Part shown: piece by piece, positions 8,329-17,133 of the stretch
How the letters are laid out: each line of letters starts with the position of its first letter
Position numbering within the stretch: the first letter of the stretch is position 1
NCBI RefSeq assembly: GCF_002975405.1
Contig: NZ_PCPS01000002.1
Coordinates: 620,001-684,000 of the forward strand
Direction of reading: 5' to 3'
DNA from: Arthrobacter sp. MYb229
GTDB lineage: Bacteria; Actinomycetota; Actinomycetes; Actinomycetales; Micrococcaceae
DNA: 64,000 nucleotides
Notes under the pieces: model-generated
Databases searched by the model: none
The model's input: only the letters and a program-made list of their open reading frames with translations
Told to the model about the DNA's origin: nothing
Position numbers and translations under genes: made by a program

Positions 8329-9014
8329 GGGTTTGTCCTGTCGCTGCGAGTGGTGCCCAGAGTTTGAATATGAGCCAGGGCGGCGAGCACACGCCGGTTT
8401 CCTGTCCCATCTGCCTCGAGTCCAAGCTTCTGGAAGATCGAGGTAATGTACTTTTCAACGCTTGCCTCCGAAAGGAACAGCAAGGCGGCAATGGCCTGAT
8501 TCGATTTGCCTTCGGCCAGCGCCGTCAGCACGCTGCGTTCCCTGTCGGTCAACCGTTGCATCCGGTCATCGTGATTGCGTCTGGTCAACAGCTGTGCCAC
8601 CACCTCTTGGTCGAGTACCGTGCCGCCACCGGCGATCTGCTCCAGCGAAGCAATGAACTCGGTGACATCCGCAACGCGGTCCTTGAGCAGGTAGCCCAGA
8701 CTTCCGGATTGCATGGAGATCAGCTCCGAAGCGTAGCGTTCCTCCACATACTGGGAGAGCACCAGCAACGGAAGTTGCGGGTAGTTCTTGCGTACCTCCA
8801 GCGCGGCGCGGATTCCCTCGTCGGTGTAGGTCGGAGGCAGCCGCACATCCAGGATGCAGATCTGCGGGAATGCTGATTCCTCGGCCTGGGCCAGGAAATC
8901 CATAAGTCCGCCGGTATCAGGCAGGTCCGCGACCACCTGATGCCCGGAGTGGTCCAGCAGCCTGACCAGGCCCTCGCGCAGGAGCACCGAGTCTTCGCAG
9001 ATTAGGACGCGCAT
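8325..9014 (-). CDS. LuxR-type response regulator
   Basis: A 229-residue response regulator of the NarL/LiaR type. The receiver domain has the phospho-acceptor Asp in CILDVRLPP (about residue 54), the switch Thr/Ser in LVLSQY and Lys in YLLKDRV. The C-terminal LuxR helix-turn-helix contains GKSNQAIAALLFLSEASVEKYITSIF. It overlaps the kinase gene upstream and the DUF4097 gene downstream, so the three form one operon. Its partner is the kinase at 9002-10276. Confidence 0.93.
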   Translation of the reverse strand: MRVLICEDSVLLREGLVRLLDHSGHQVVADLPDTGGLMDFLAQAEESAFPQICILDVRLPPTYTDEGIRAALEVRKNYPQLPLLVLSQYVEERYASELISMQSGSLGYLLKDRVADVTEFIASLEQIAGGGTVLDQEVVAQLLTRRNHDDRMQRLTDRERSVLTALAEGKSNQAIAALLFLSEASVEKYITSIFQKLGLEADGTGNRRVLAALAHIQTLGTTRSDRTNP

Positions 9015-10276
9015 GGCACGTTCACCTCCACCGCGGTCGGACCGCCTTGCGGGCTGTCAAGGCGCAGCGTGCCGCCGGCAGCCAGGACGCGGTTATTGAT
9101 CCCATCCAGTCCGCCGCCGGGCAGGATCTGCGCCCCGCCCACCCCGTTGTCTTCGATGCGCGCGAAGAGCCAGCGCCTGCCGGCCTCCTCGCGTTCGCGC
9201 ACCGTCACTCGGCAGGTCGCCGCCCGGGAATGCTTGGTCGAGTTGGTCAGCGCCTCGGCAATCGCGAAGTACACCGCCGATTCGCTGTCCCTCGGGTAGC
9301 GTCCGGAAAGCTGCACATCGAGTTGCACCGGGATATGGCTGCGTCCGGCTACCGCGGACAGGGCCGCATCCAATCCGCGGTCATCGAGCACCGAGGCGTA
9401 GATCCCGCGGGTGAGCTGGCGCAGCTCGGTAATCGCCGACTTGGTCGAGGCATGCGCCTCGGCGATCAGCTCCTTGGCCTGCGCCGGGTCCTTGTCGATC
9501 TGCTGATGGGCCAGGCCCAAGGTCATGCCCACCGAAACCAGCCGGGGCTGGACCCCGTCGTGCAGGTCGCGTTCGATGCGGGTGCGTTCCACCTCAGCGG
9601 CACGCACCGCGCCTTCACGCTGGACCGAACTGGTTCGCACCCGCTCGGTCATTGCGGATTCCCGGGCAATCGCGCCGATGATGGCGCAGGTGACCGCGCG
9701 GTGCAAGAAGGCCAGGCCGACTATCACCGCGGCACCCAAGAGGGTGAAGAGGAACAGCCAGGGGGCCTGGGAAGCCGGAACCAGCAGTCCGAAGGGACCA
9801 GTTACGGTGTCGGTGGCGCTCAGCGGAGCGAAGCCGACGATTGCGGTATGCACTGTCCACTGCAGCGCGCCGATCATCAGCGAGCCGAAGATGCAGGAGA
9901 GCACGAAGCTGCCAAAGGAGGCCCACATGCGTCCGCTGGCGAGGTTCCGGCCCAGGGAGCGAATGTACTCGCCGAACCCTTCGCGGCGTCGTGGACGCCA
10001 GGATAAGGTGGCGACGTTCAGGTCATAGAGCCCGGAGACGCGCTGTATTTCGAGCCAAGAGAGCCCGAAGAGCGCGTAGAGCAAGCCGATGAGCACGATG
10101 ATGCCGAATCCCAGGAGGAATATCAGCGCGGCACCTGCTGCGAGCCAGCCGAGCAAGAGCCAAGAGATGGCGGTGCCGACGCTGCCCAGAACTGCCAGGT
10201 GAAGAATCGTCAGTCCGATTCTCAACGGTGGCCGGACGGTGTTCTCGTCCGGGAGAAGCTTTGGTGATGAAGTCAT
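9002..10276 (-). CDS. Sensor histidine kinase with N-terminal membrane sensor domain
   Basis: A 424-residue kinase. The N-terminal 220 residues carry four or more membrane segments resembling the actinobacterial 'Sensor' domain. The HisKA_3 motif ERDLHDGVQPRL follows with its His near residue 240, then a HATPase domain with an N box (EALTNSTKHS) and a DNGVGG box. It is the first gene of the operon with the response regulator (13-nt overlap) and the DUF4097 protein. By analogy to LiaFSR-like modules it may sense envelope damage. The stimulus is inferred only. Confidence 0.92.
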   Translation of the reverse strand: MTSSPKLLPDENTVRPPLRIGLTILHLAVLGSVGTAISWLLLGWLAAGAALIFLLGFGIIVLIGLLYALFGLSWLEIQRVSGLYDLNVATLSWRPRRREGFGEYIRSLGRNLASGRMWASFGSFVLSCIFGSLMIGALQWTVHTAIVGFAPLSATDTVTGPFGLLVPASQAPWLFLFTLLGAAVIVGLAFLHRAVTCAIIGAIARESAMTERVRTSSVQREGAVRAAEVERTRIERDLHDGVQPRLVSVGMTLGLAHQQIDKDPAQAKELIAEAHASTKSAITELRQLTRGIYASVLDDRGLDAALSAVAGRSHIPVQLDVQLSGRYPRDSESAVYFAIAEALTNSTKHSRAATCRVTVREREEAGRRWLFARIEDNGVGGAQILPGGGLDGINNRVLAAGGTLRLDSPQGGPTAVEVNVPCAS

Positions 10277-10398
10277 AGCTCAACAGTATGCTGACGTGGC
10301 CGCCAGCAACATCGAGAGATCCGGAGAAGAAGGGTAGGGAAAACCCGAATGATTTTCTTGGGCTATCGCCAAAGCACTCGGGGGTGCAGGATGGATGC

Positions 10399-11016
10399 AT
10401 GGAAGCAAATGCGCAGAGTCCAGCAGCAGACAAGGCCAACTGGGAAGTGCTGCCGCTGACCGCGGATCGTTTTGCGGATTTCGCCTCGGTGGTCAATCCC
10501 GGCGGACGCGAGAAGCATTGCTGGTGCCTTTCGCATCGCCTGGGAGCCAAGGAAATTAAGCTGCTCGGTGCCGGGGATCGGGCAGCGGCAATGCGCGCTC
10601 TGAGCGCCGAGCCCATCGCGCCGGGAGTGGTGGCTTACCGGGATTCGGTACCGGTGGGCTGGTGCAGTATTTCCCCGCGGTCGCAGATCCCGCTGCTGGA
10701 GCGTTCGAAGCTCATTCGCCCGGTGGATGACCTGAAGGTGTGGAGCATTATCTGCGTTGTGGTCCGCAGCGGCTACCGCCGGCAAGGGGTAAGTACCGAA
10801 ATGCTAACCGGCGCCCTTCGGTACGCCCAGGCGCTCGGCGCGCCCGCGGTGGAAGCCTACCCGGTGGATCCCGAGGGGCGCATGGACCTCACCATGGCAT
10901 TTGTGGGGACGCGGAAAATGTTTGAGCGCGTGGGATTCGAGCTGATCGGGAGCACGGATGCGGTGGCCAGCCGGATGCCGCGGCTGATCATGCGAAAAGA
11001 CCTCACCGCGCATTGA
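10399..11016 (+). CDS. GNAT-family N-acetyltransferase
   Basis: A 205-residue acetyltransferase of the GNAT fold. The acetyl-CoA-binding segment is IICVVVRSGYRRQGVSTEML (residues about 113-132, with the R-x-x-G-x pattern). An unusual HCWCLSHR segment near residue 36 is seen in a subset of actinobacterial GNATs. The start at 10399 removes an upstream extension overlapping the divergent promoter region. It stands alone and the substrate is unknown. Confidence 0.85.
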   Translation: MEANAQSPAADKANWEVLPLTADRFADFASVVNPGGREKHCWCLSHRLGAKEIKLLGAGDRAAAMRALSAEPIAPGVVAYRDSVPVGWCSISPRSQIPLLERSKLIRPVDDLKVWSIICVVVRSGYRRQGVSTEMLTGALRYAQALGAPAVEAYPVDPEGRMDLTMAFVGTRKMFERVGFELIGSTDAVASRMPRLIMRKDLTAH

Positions 11017-11024
11017 GCCACCTG

Positions 11025-11783
11025 CTAGGCGGGGTTGACCAGCGCCTGCAGGCCGCGCAGGCCATCTTCATCCAGGCTGTGCTTGAAGTAGGAGGAGATG
11101 GCCGTCTTGGCCGCGTTCCCCGCGGTGGCGGGCTCGCCGGCGGCGATGGCGTCGAAGATGGCGCGGTCCAGGGCCACGACCTTCTTCATTTCACGCCGCT
11201 CGTTCTCCGAATGGCTCATTTGCTCATTCATGACGTTGAGGATGGCTCCCGATACCGCCTCGCCGCAGATCCGCAGCAACGCGTTGCCACTGGCCTCCCA
11301 GACGGCTGCGTGGAAATCCAGGTCGGCGCGGTTGAAGGAATCCGATCCGGTTCCCGCTTCCACCTCCATCCGTTCGATGGCGTCGCGCATCGCAGCCAGC
11401 TGTTCGGCGTTGTGCATGACCGCCGCCAATTGGCAGGCCGAGCTTTCCAGCACGATGCGGAACTGGACTAATTCGGAAAGCGACAAGGAGGCAATCCGCG
11501 CCATATTGGCAAAGGAGCGTCCGAGATTATCCGGCGAAACCGGCAGAACTATCGGGCCGCTGCGGCTGCCGGGCCGAGAAGCGATAAGCCCCTGGCTTTG
11601 CAATACGCGCAGTGCTTCGCGCACCGTTGGCCGGCTCACGGAGAATTGCACCATCAGCTCGCGTTCGCTGGGAAGGTGCTGCCCGGGCTCGATTTCCTTG
11701 GAAAGAATCGCCTCTTCGATTTGCTGCACAACTCGCTCGTAGGTCAATGTCGGCACGGCCGGCGTGAAAGTCAGCTTGCTCAT
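11025..11783 (-). CDS. FadR-subfamily GntR regulator (FCD domain)
   Basis: A 252-residue repressor-type regulator. The N-terminal GntR winged helix has EPGQHLPSERELMVQFSVSR and PTVREALRVLQSQGLI (residues 35-70). The C-terminal FCD ligand-binding domain contains metal-site-like residues in DLDFHAAVWEASGNALL. It is divergent from the importer operon starting at 11972, and a matching operator palindrome lies between them at 11876-11892. It therefore probably controls the importer and itself. The inducer is presumably a carboxylate from the catabolic pathway. Confidence 0.92.
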   Translation of the reverse strand: MSKLTFTPAVPTLTYERVVQQIEEAILSKEIEPGQHLPSERELMVQFSVSRPTVREALRVLQSQGLIASRPGSRSGPIVLPVSPDNLGRSFANMARIASLSLSELVQFRIVLESSACQLAAVMHNAEQLAAMRDAIERMEVEAGTGSDSFNRADLDFHAAVWEASGNALLRICGEAVSGAILNVMNEQMSHSENERREMKKVVALDRAIFDAIAAGEPATAGNAAKTAISSYFKHSLDEDGLRGLQALVNPA

Positions 11784-11875
11784 GTGGAGCCTTCCTTTGA
11801 TTGCGAGGATGAGTGCGTTATGGACAAAGCTAGCGCAGCTGCCCCGGCCGCGCGGTCTCCACCAAATATGTCGTT

Positions 11876-11892
11876 TACTGGTAAGACCAGAA
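11876..11892. promoter_or_regulatory. FadR-type operator before the ABC importer
   Basis: The sequence TACTGGTAAGACCAGAA matches in 14 of 17 positions the perfect palindrome TACTGGTCTGACCAGTA found before the aldehyde dehydrogenase operon. TGGT-N3-ACCA is the usual core of FCD-type GntR operators. It lies between the divergent regulator and importer genes. Confidence 0.6.
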
Positions 11893-11971
11893 AACTTAGT
11901 AGAAATATCAGCATATATGGTGTTGTATGGATCACATCACTCAGTTGTCACTTTGACCCGATGGAGATCTC

Positions 11972-13492
11972 ATGAGCGCGAAAAAGAATTACTGCCGATT
12001 GGCAGCGGCCGCAGTGGTTGGTTCCCTCGTCCTGACCGCCTGCTCGGCGGGATCCGGCGGAAATTCTTCGGAAGGCTCGGCGGAAAACACCTCGGTCACG
12101 GTGGCGCTGACCGGTGAACCGGTCAACCTCGACTTCACCACTACCGCAGGCGCCGCCATCCCGCAGGCCCTGATGTCCAACGTGTATGAAGGCCTGGTCG
12201 AGATCGACCAGGCAGGCAAGATCCAGCCGCTGCTCGCCGAGTCCTGGGAGCTGAGCAACGGCAACAAGACCTACACCTTCAAGCTTCGCGAGGGCGCAAC
12301 CTTCTCCAACGGCGAGGCCTTCACCGCCGAGGACGTCAAGTTCAGCATCGAACGCGTCCAGTCCGACGCCTGGGTCTCCAGCCTGAAGAAGAAGATGGAT
12401 ATCGTCGACTCGGTGGAGGTCAACAGCGACACCGAGGTCGCCATCACCCTCAAGCAGCCAAGCAATGCCTGGCTGTTCGATATGGGAACCCTGGTCGGCG
12501 CCATTTTCGATCCGAGCGGAGTCGATGACCTGGCGGGGACCGCCATCGGCACCGGCCCCTACGAGATCGACGCATGGAATCGCGGCCAGTCCATCGAGTT
12601 CGCGACCCGCGAGGACTACTGGGGCGAAGCTCCCACAGTGGAGAACGTCTCGCTGCGCTACTTCGCCGATGCGGTGGCCACTACCAACGCGCTGCAGTCC
12701 GGAGACGTGGATGTCGTCTACAACATGCAGTCCCCGGAGCTGCTCTCCAGCTTCGAGTCCGATGGCAAGTACCAGGTCCTCGACGGCACCTCAAACGGTG
12801 AAATCGTGCTGTCGATGAACAACAACATGGCCCCCTTCGACGACTTGCGGGTGCGCCAGGCGGTGATGCATGCCATCGACCGGCAGGCCGTGGTGGACAC
12901 CGCCTGGAACGGATACGGCACGGTGGTCGGCGGCCCGGTCCCGACCACCGACCCGTACTACGAAGATCTCAACGACGTCTACCCCTACGATCCGGCCAAG
13001 GCCGAGTCCCTGCTGGCGGAAGCCGGCGCCCAGGACCTGGATATCACCTTCACCGTCCCGACCCGCCCCTATGCCACGGCGGTCTCCGAAATTGTCGTCT
13101 CCCAGCTGGCGGACGTGGGAATCAACGCGAAAATCGAATCGGCGGAATTCCCTGCCGTCTGGCTGGACGAGGTCTTCACCAAGCAGGACTACCAGATGTC
13201 CGTGGTGCTGGCCGTGGAAAGCCGGGACGTGCTGGCCATGTTCAACAACCCGGACTACTACCTCGGCTATGACAACTCGAAGATCAAGGACCTCGCCGCC
13301 GAGGCCGACGCCGCCGATGAAGCCGGCTACGTGGACGGGATGAAGCAGGTGGTGCGCACCATCGTCGATGACGCGGCGGCAAACACCCTGTTCATCTTCC
13401 CGAACATCGTCGTTGCCAAGGCGGAGGTCACCGGAATCCCGGCGAACTCCGTGACCGAGGCGCTGGATCTGACCAACCTCGGCTGGAAGTAA
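11972..13492 (+). CDS. ABC importer substrate-binding lipoprotein (family 5)
   Basis: A 506-residue extracellular solute-binding protein of the peptide/nickel family (SBP_bac_5). The lipoprotein signal has its lipobox LTAC with the acylated Cys at residue 24, followed by a Gly/Ser-rich linker. Family segments include TYTFKLREGATFSNGEAFTAEDV and the AIDR motif. A GGAGAT ribosome-binding site precedes the ATG. It is the first gene of the importer operon, followed by two permeases, an ATPase fusion and an amidase. The amidase suggests that the ligand is an amide or peptide-like compound; this is inferred. Confidence 0.93.
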   Translation: MSAKKNYCRLAAAAVVGSLVLTACSAGSGGNSSEGSAENTSVTVALTGEPVNLDFTTTAGAAIPQALMSNVYEGLVEIDQAGKIQPLLAESWELSNGNKTYTFKLREGATFSNGEAFTAEDVKFSIERVQSDAWVSSLKKKMDIVDSVEVNSDTEVAITLKQPSNAWLFDMGTLVGAIFDPSGVDDLAGTAIGTGPYEIDAWNRGQSIEFATREDYWGEAPTVENVSLRYFADAVATTNALQSGDVDVVYNMQSPELLSSFESDGKYQVLDGTSNGEIVLSMNNNMAPFDDLRVRQAVMHAIDRQAVVDTAWNGYGTVVGGPVPTTDPYYEDLNDVYPYDPAKAESLLAEAGAQDLDITFTVPTRPYATAVSEIVVSQLADVGINAKIESAEFPAVWLDEVFTKQDYQMSVVLAVESRDVLAMFNNPDYYLGYDNSKIKDLAAEADAADEAGYVDGMKQVVRTIVDDAAANTLFIFPNIVVAKAEVTGIPANSVTEALDLTNLGWK

Positions 13493-13525
13493 TCCGCAGC
13501 AGCGCTTCGGCAGAGAGGAACGCAC

Positions 13526-14473
13526 TTGGGTATCCGATTACTGACTAACCTCGTGAGATTTGCTGTCACCTACGTGATTGCGACTGTCGCGGTGTTCTTC
13601 TTCATGCGCGCAATTCCCGGGGACCCGGCGCAGATCGCCTTGGGCGTGAACGCCAGCCCGGAACTGCTGGCCAAGACGCGAGCCGAGTTCGGCACCGACC
13701 GTCCGCTGATTGTGCAGTACTTCGACTGGGCGCTCGGGTTGCCGGCGGGGAACTTCGGCACCTCCTACGTCACCCGGCAGGATATCAGCCCGCTGATCAT
13801 CGACCGGGTCCAGGTGAGCCTGATCCTCGTGGTGCTGGCGATGCTTGTCGCGCTGCTGATCGCCGTGCCTTTCGGCACCTATGCAGCGGTCAAGCACCGC
13901 AACCCCAGCGGCATCATCATCAGCGGGGTCAGCCAGCTTGGCGTCGCGATTCCCAACTTCCTTGCGGGCATCTTGCTGGTGGTCGTCTTCGCCGTCGGGC
14001 TCGGCTGGCTGCCGGCCAACGGCTGGACGCCGCCGGGCGAGGACTTCGGCGATTTCCTGGCCCGCGTGTTCTTGCCCGTGCTCGCCCTGGCCTCGGTGCA
14101 GGGCGCGATCCTGACCCGCTACGTCCGCTCGGCGGTGATGGAGGTGATGAGCGAAGACTACCTGCGCACCGCACGGTCCAAGGGGCTGGGCAAGCTTGAA
14201 TCACTGGTCAAGCATGGCTTGCGCAATGCCTCCATCCCGGTGCTGACGGTGACCAGCGTGCAGCTGGCGGCGCTGATCATCGGCGCCGTGGTGATCGAAC
14301 GGGTCTTTGTCATCCCCGGTTTGGGATCGATGCTGCTGGACGCGGTAGGCAACCGCGACCTGCTCACGGTCCAGTCGGTGGTGATGGTGCTGGTGGCCAT
14401 CACGCTGATCATCAACCTGGTGGTGGACGTGCTCTACACGATCCTGGATCCCCGCATTCGAAAGGGAGCGTAA
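13526..14473 (+). CDS. ABC importer permease (DppB type)
   Basis: A 315-residue inner-membrane permease with six predicted helices. The N-terminal segment is RLLTNLVRFAVTYVIATVAV and the EAA-loop equivalent is YLRTARSKGLGKLESLVKHGL near residue 215. The start is TTG at 13526 with a GAGAGGAA ribosome-binding site; no upstream ATG fits. It overlaps the next permease by one base. Confidence 0.93.
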   Translation: MGIRLLTNLVRFAVTYVIATVAVFFFMRAIPGDPAQIALGVNASPELLAKTRAEFGTDRPLIVQYFDWALGLPAGNFGTSYVTRQDISPLIIDRVQVSLILVVLAMLVALLIAVPFGTYAAVKHRNPSGIIISGVSQLGVAIPNFLAGILLVVVFAVGLGWLPANGWTPPGEDFGDFLARVFLPVLALASVQGAILTRYVRSAVMEVMSEDYLRTARSKGLGKLESLVKHGLRNASIPVLTVTSVQLAALIIGAVVIERVFVIPGLGSMLLDAVGNRDLLTVQSVVMVLVAITLIINLVVDVLYTILDPRIRKGA

Positions 14474-15324
14474 TGGCTGCCGAACAAGTACTAGTCGAGA
14501 AAACCCGCCGCAAGCTTTCGCTCACGCTCATCGTGGGCGGATCATTGGTGGCAGTTGTGGTGCTCGCCGCCCTCGTCTCATTCTTTTGGACCCCTTACAA
14601 CCCGGTCCAGGCATTTCCCGCGGACCGCTTGCAAGGTTCCAGCGCCGCGCACCTGATGGGCACCGACCGCTACGGCCGGGACGTGTTCTCCGGGGTGCTC
14701 TACGGGGCGCGCATCACCTTGCTGGTCGGGCTGGTGGCCGTTGGCATCGCGCTGGTCATCGGCACGCCCTTGGGAATCCTCGCCGGAATGCGCGGCGGGA
14801 TCACCGAAGAGGTCACCATGCGCGGCGCGGATATCCTGCTGGCCTTCCCCGCCCTGCTGGTGGCCATCATGTTCGGTGCGGTCTTCGGCGCCAGCACGCT
14901 CACCGCGATGCTCGCCATCGGCATCGGCTCGATCCCCGGGTTCGCCCGCGTGGCCCGCAGCGGAACCCTGCAGGTGATGAGCACCGAATACATCATGGCC
15001 GCCAAGGCCTCCAGCCAGAGCGGCTGGAGAATTGCCCGGCGCCACGTGATGCCCAATATCGTGGGCATGGTGGTGGTGCAGTGCTCGGTTTCCTTCGCCA
15101 TCGCGGTGCTTGCCGAGGCGGCCCTGTCATTCCTTGGCTTGGGCACCCCGCCACCGGTTCCCTCCTGGGGGCGCATGCTGCAAGAATCCCAGCAGTTCCT
15201 TGGCACCTTCCCGATGCTGGCCGTCTGGCCAGGTGCCGCGATCGCCGTCGCGGTGCTCGGATTCACCCTGCTCGGCGACGGGCTACGCGACCGCTTTGAC
15301 CCGAAACTGAACGGAGAGCGCTGA
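14473..15324 (+). CDS. ABC importer permease (DppC type)
   Basis: A 283-residue permease pairing with the DppB-type subunit. It has a long N-terminal helix, the HLMGTDRYGRDVFSGVLYGAR segment typical of DppC proteins, and an EAA motif (EYIMAAKASSQSGWRIARRH) near residue 175. The ATG overlaps the stop of the preceding gene, so translation is coupled. Confidence 0.93.
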   Translation: MAAEQVLVEKTRRKLSLTLIVGGSLVAVVVLAALVSFFWTPYNPVQAFPADRLQGSSAAHLMGTDRYGRDVFSGVLYGARITLLVGLVAVGIALVIGTPLGILAGMRGGITEEVTMRGADILLAFPALLVAIMFGAVFGASTLTAMLAIGIGSIPGFARVARSGTLQVMSTEYIMAAKASSQSGWRIARRHVMPNIVGMVVVQCSVSFAIAVLAEAALSFLGLGTPPPVPSWGRMLQESQQFLGTFPMLAVWPGAAIAVAVLGFTLLGDGLRDRFDPKLNGER

Positions 15325-15326
15325 TC

Positions 15327-17105
15327 ATGGCGAAGCATGCAGAGGCCGCCACATTGCTGGAGGTCAAAAACCTGTCCATCGGCACCAAGACGCGCACCCT
15401 GGTCAGCGACTTCAACCTGAGCATGGCGCCCGGAGACCGGGTGGGCCTGATCGGGGAGTCCGGCTCGGGCAAGTCCATAACCACCTCGGCGCTGATGGGA
15501 TTGCTCCCCGAAGGGGTCACCGCGCAAGGCTCAATTCAGCTCGCGGGCTATGGAGGAAACCTCGTCGAGGCCAGCGATCGGGAATTGCAGAAGATCCGCG
15601 GCAAGGACATGGCCATGGTCTTCCAGGAGCCGTTGACCGCGTTGAATCCGCTGATGAAGGTCGGCCCGCAGGTCGCCGAGATCATGAGCAGCCACAAGAC
15701 CGTGCCCTCAAAGGCCGCGGCCCGCGCGCGGGCGGTGCAGATGCTGGAATCGGTGAAGCTCCCGGACCCGGAACGTGCGGCACGCTCCTACCCGCATCAG
15801 CTCTCCGGCGGCCAGCGGCAACGCGCCATGCTGGCGATGGCGCTGGCCAACAACCCGGGCCTGCTGCTCTGCGACGAACCGACCACCGCCCTGGACGTCA
15901 CCGTGCAACGCCAGGTGCTCGACCTGATCCTGGAATCGGTGACCGAGCGCGGCACCGGGCTGCTGTTCATAACCCACGACCTGTCGGTGGTGGCCAACGT
16001 CTGCGACCGGGTCCTGGTCATGAACAACGGACGGGTGGTGGAGGAAGGAAGCACCGAAGAGGTCTTCAGCAATCCGCAGCACCCGTACACCCGGGGACTT
16101 CTTGCCGCCTCCGATCTGGACGCCACCGACGCCCAGGGGCGCCTGTTCACCGTGGCCTCGGCCGCGGCATATGTGCCACCGAGCGTGCGGGAGGAGCCGG
16201 CCCCGGCGGAACGGGTCCCAGAAGAGCCGGTGGCGGCCCCTCCGGAGCCGGCCACCGTCGGCGAGGCGGAGCCAGCCGCGCAGGGGGAGCCTTCCGAAAA
16301 CCCGGTGATCAGTGTCGCGGACCTGCATCGGATCTACCCGGTGAGCCGTTCCACCCTCTTCGGCAAGCCCTCCGAGGTACACGCCCTGCGCGGGGTGTCC
16401 TTCGAGGTGGCCGCCGGACAGCGCTTCGGGGTGGTGGGCGAATCGGGTTCGGGCAAGTCGACGCTGCTTCGCATTCTGGCGGGCCTTGACCAGCCTTCCT
16501 CCGGCAGCGTGCAGGTCGCGGGAAACCAGGTCTCCGGAGCGAAGGAACGCGATCTGCTGCAATTGCGCCAGCAGCTGCAGATCGTCTTCCAAGACCCCAT
16601 GGGATCCCTGGACCCGCGGATGCGGGTCCGCGACATCATCGCCGAGCCGCTGCTCGCCCCGGGGCAAAAGGTGGACAGCGCCAAGCTGCGCAAACAGGTG
16701 GCCGAAATGCTCGGAGCCGTGGGGCTGCCGGCCGACGCGGCCGAACGCTTCCCGCACCAATTCTCCGGCGGGCAGCGCCAGCGCATTTCGATTGCCCGCG
16801 CGCTGATCTGCGAACCGCGGGTGCTCGTGGCCGACGAACCGGTGAGCGCCCTTGACGTCTCGGTTCGGGCGCAGGTGCTGAACCTGCTCTCCGACCTGGT
16901 GGATGACTACCAACTCACCTTGGTCTTCGTCTCCCACGATTTGGGGGTGGTGCGTTATATCTGCGACAACGTGGTGGTGATGAATGAGGGGCAGATTGTC
17001 GAAAGCGGCACCACCGAACAAATCTATGAGAACCCGCAGCACGAGTACACCCGGACACTGGTGAACTCCTCGATGTCCCTCCAAAACGAACTGGCACTGC
17101 GCTAG
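15327..17105 (+). CDS. ABC importer dual ATPase (DppD-DppF fusion)
   Basis: A 592-residue protein with two complete ABC ATPase domains, equivalent to fused DppD and DppF. The first has Walker A GESGSGKS (about residue 44), signature LSGGQRQR (about 160) and Walker B LLLCDEPTTALDV. The second has Walker A GESGSGKS (about 372), signature FSGGQRQR (about 479) and Walker B VLVADEPVSALDV. A Pro/Glu/Ala-rich linker (about 285-325) joins them. The fusion is common in actinobacterial importers. It lies two bases after the second permease. Confidence 0.94.
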   Translation: MAKHAEAATLLEVKNLSIGTKTRTLVSDFNLSMAPGDRVGLIGESGSGKSITTSALMGLLPEGVTAQGSIQLAGYGGNLVEASDRELQKIRGKDMAMVFQEPLTALNPLMKVGPQVAEIMSSHKTVPSKAAARARAVQMLESVKLPDPERAARSYPHQLSGGQRQRAMLAMALANNPGLLLCDEPTTALDVTVQRQVLDLILESVTERGTGLLFITHDLSVVANVCDRVLVMNNGRVVEEGSTEEVFSNPQHPYTRGLLAASDLDATDAQGRLFTVASAAAYVPPSVREEPAPAERVPEEPVAAPPEPATVGEAEPAAQGEPSENPVISVADLHRIYPVSRSTLFGKPSEVHALRGVSFEVAAGQRFGVVGESGSGKSTLLRILAGLDQPSSGSVQVAGNQVSGAKERDLLQLRQQLQIVFQDPMGSLDPRMRVRDIIAEPLLAPGQKVDSAKLRKQVAEMLGAVGLPADAAERFPHQFSGGQRQRISIARALICEPRVLVADEPVSALDVSVRAQVLNLLSDLVDDYQLTLVFVSHDLGVVRYICDNVVVMNEGQIVESGTTEQIYENPQHEYTRTLVNSSMSLQNELALR

Positions 17106-17133
17106 AAGCACTTGCGCATTTTGAAAGGTCCAG

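Noticed and set aside
15708-17111. A long open frame antisense to the ABC ATPase gene.
   Set aside because: Shadow of a high-G+C gene, with no motif and His/Gly/Leu-rich filler; the ATPase has both Walker sets.
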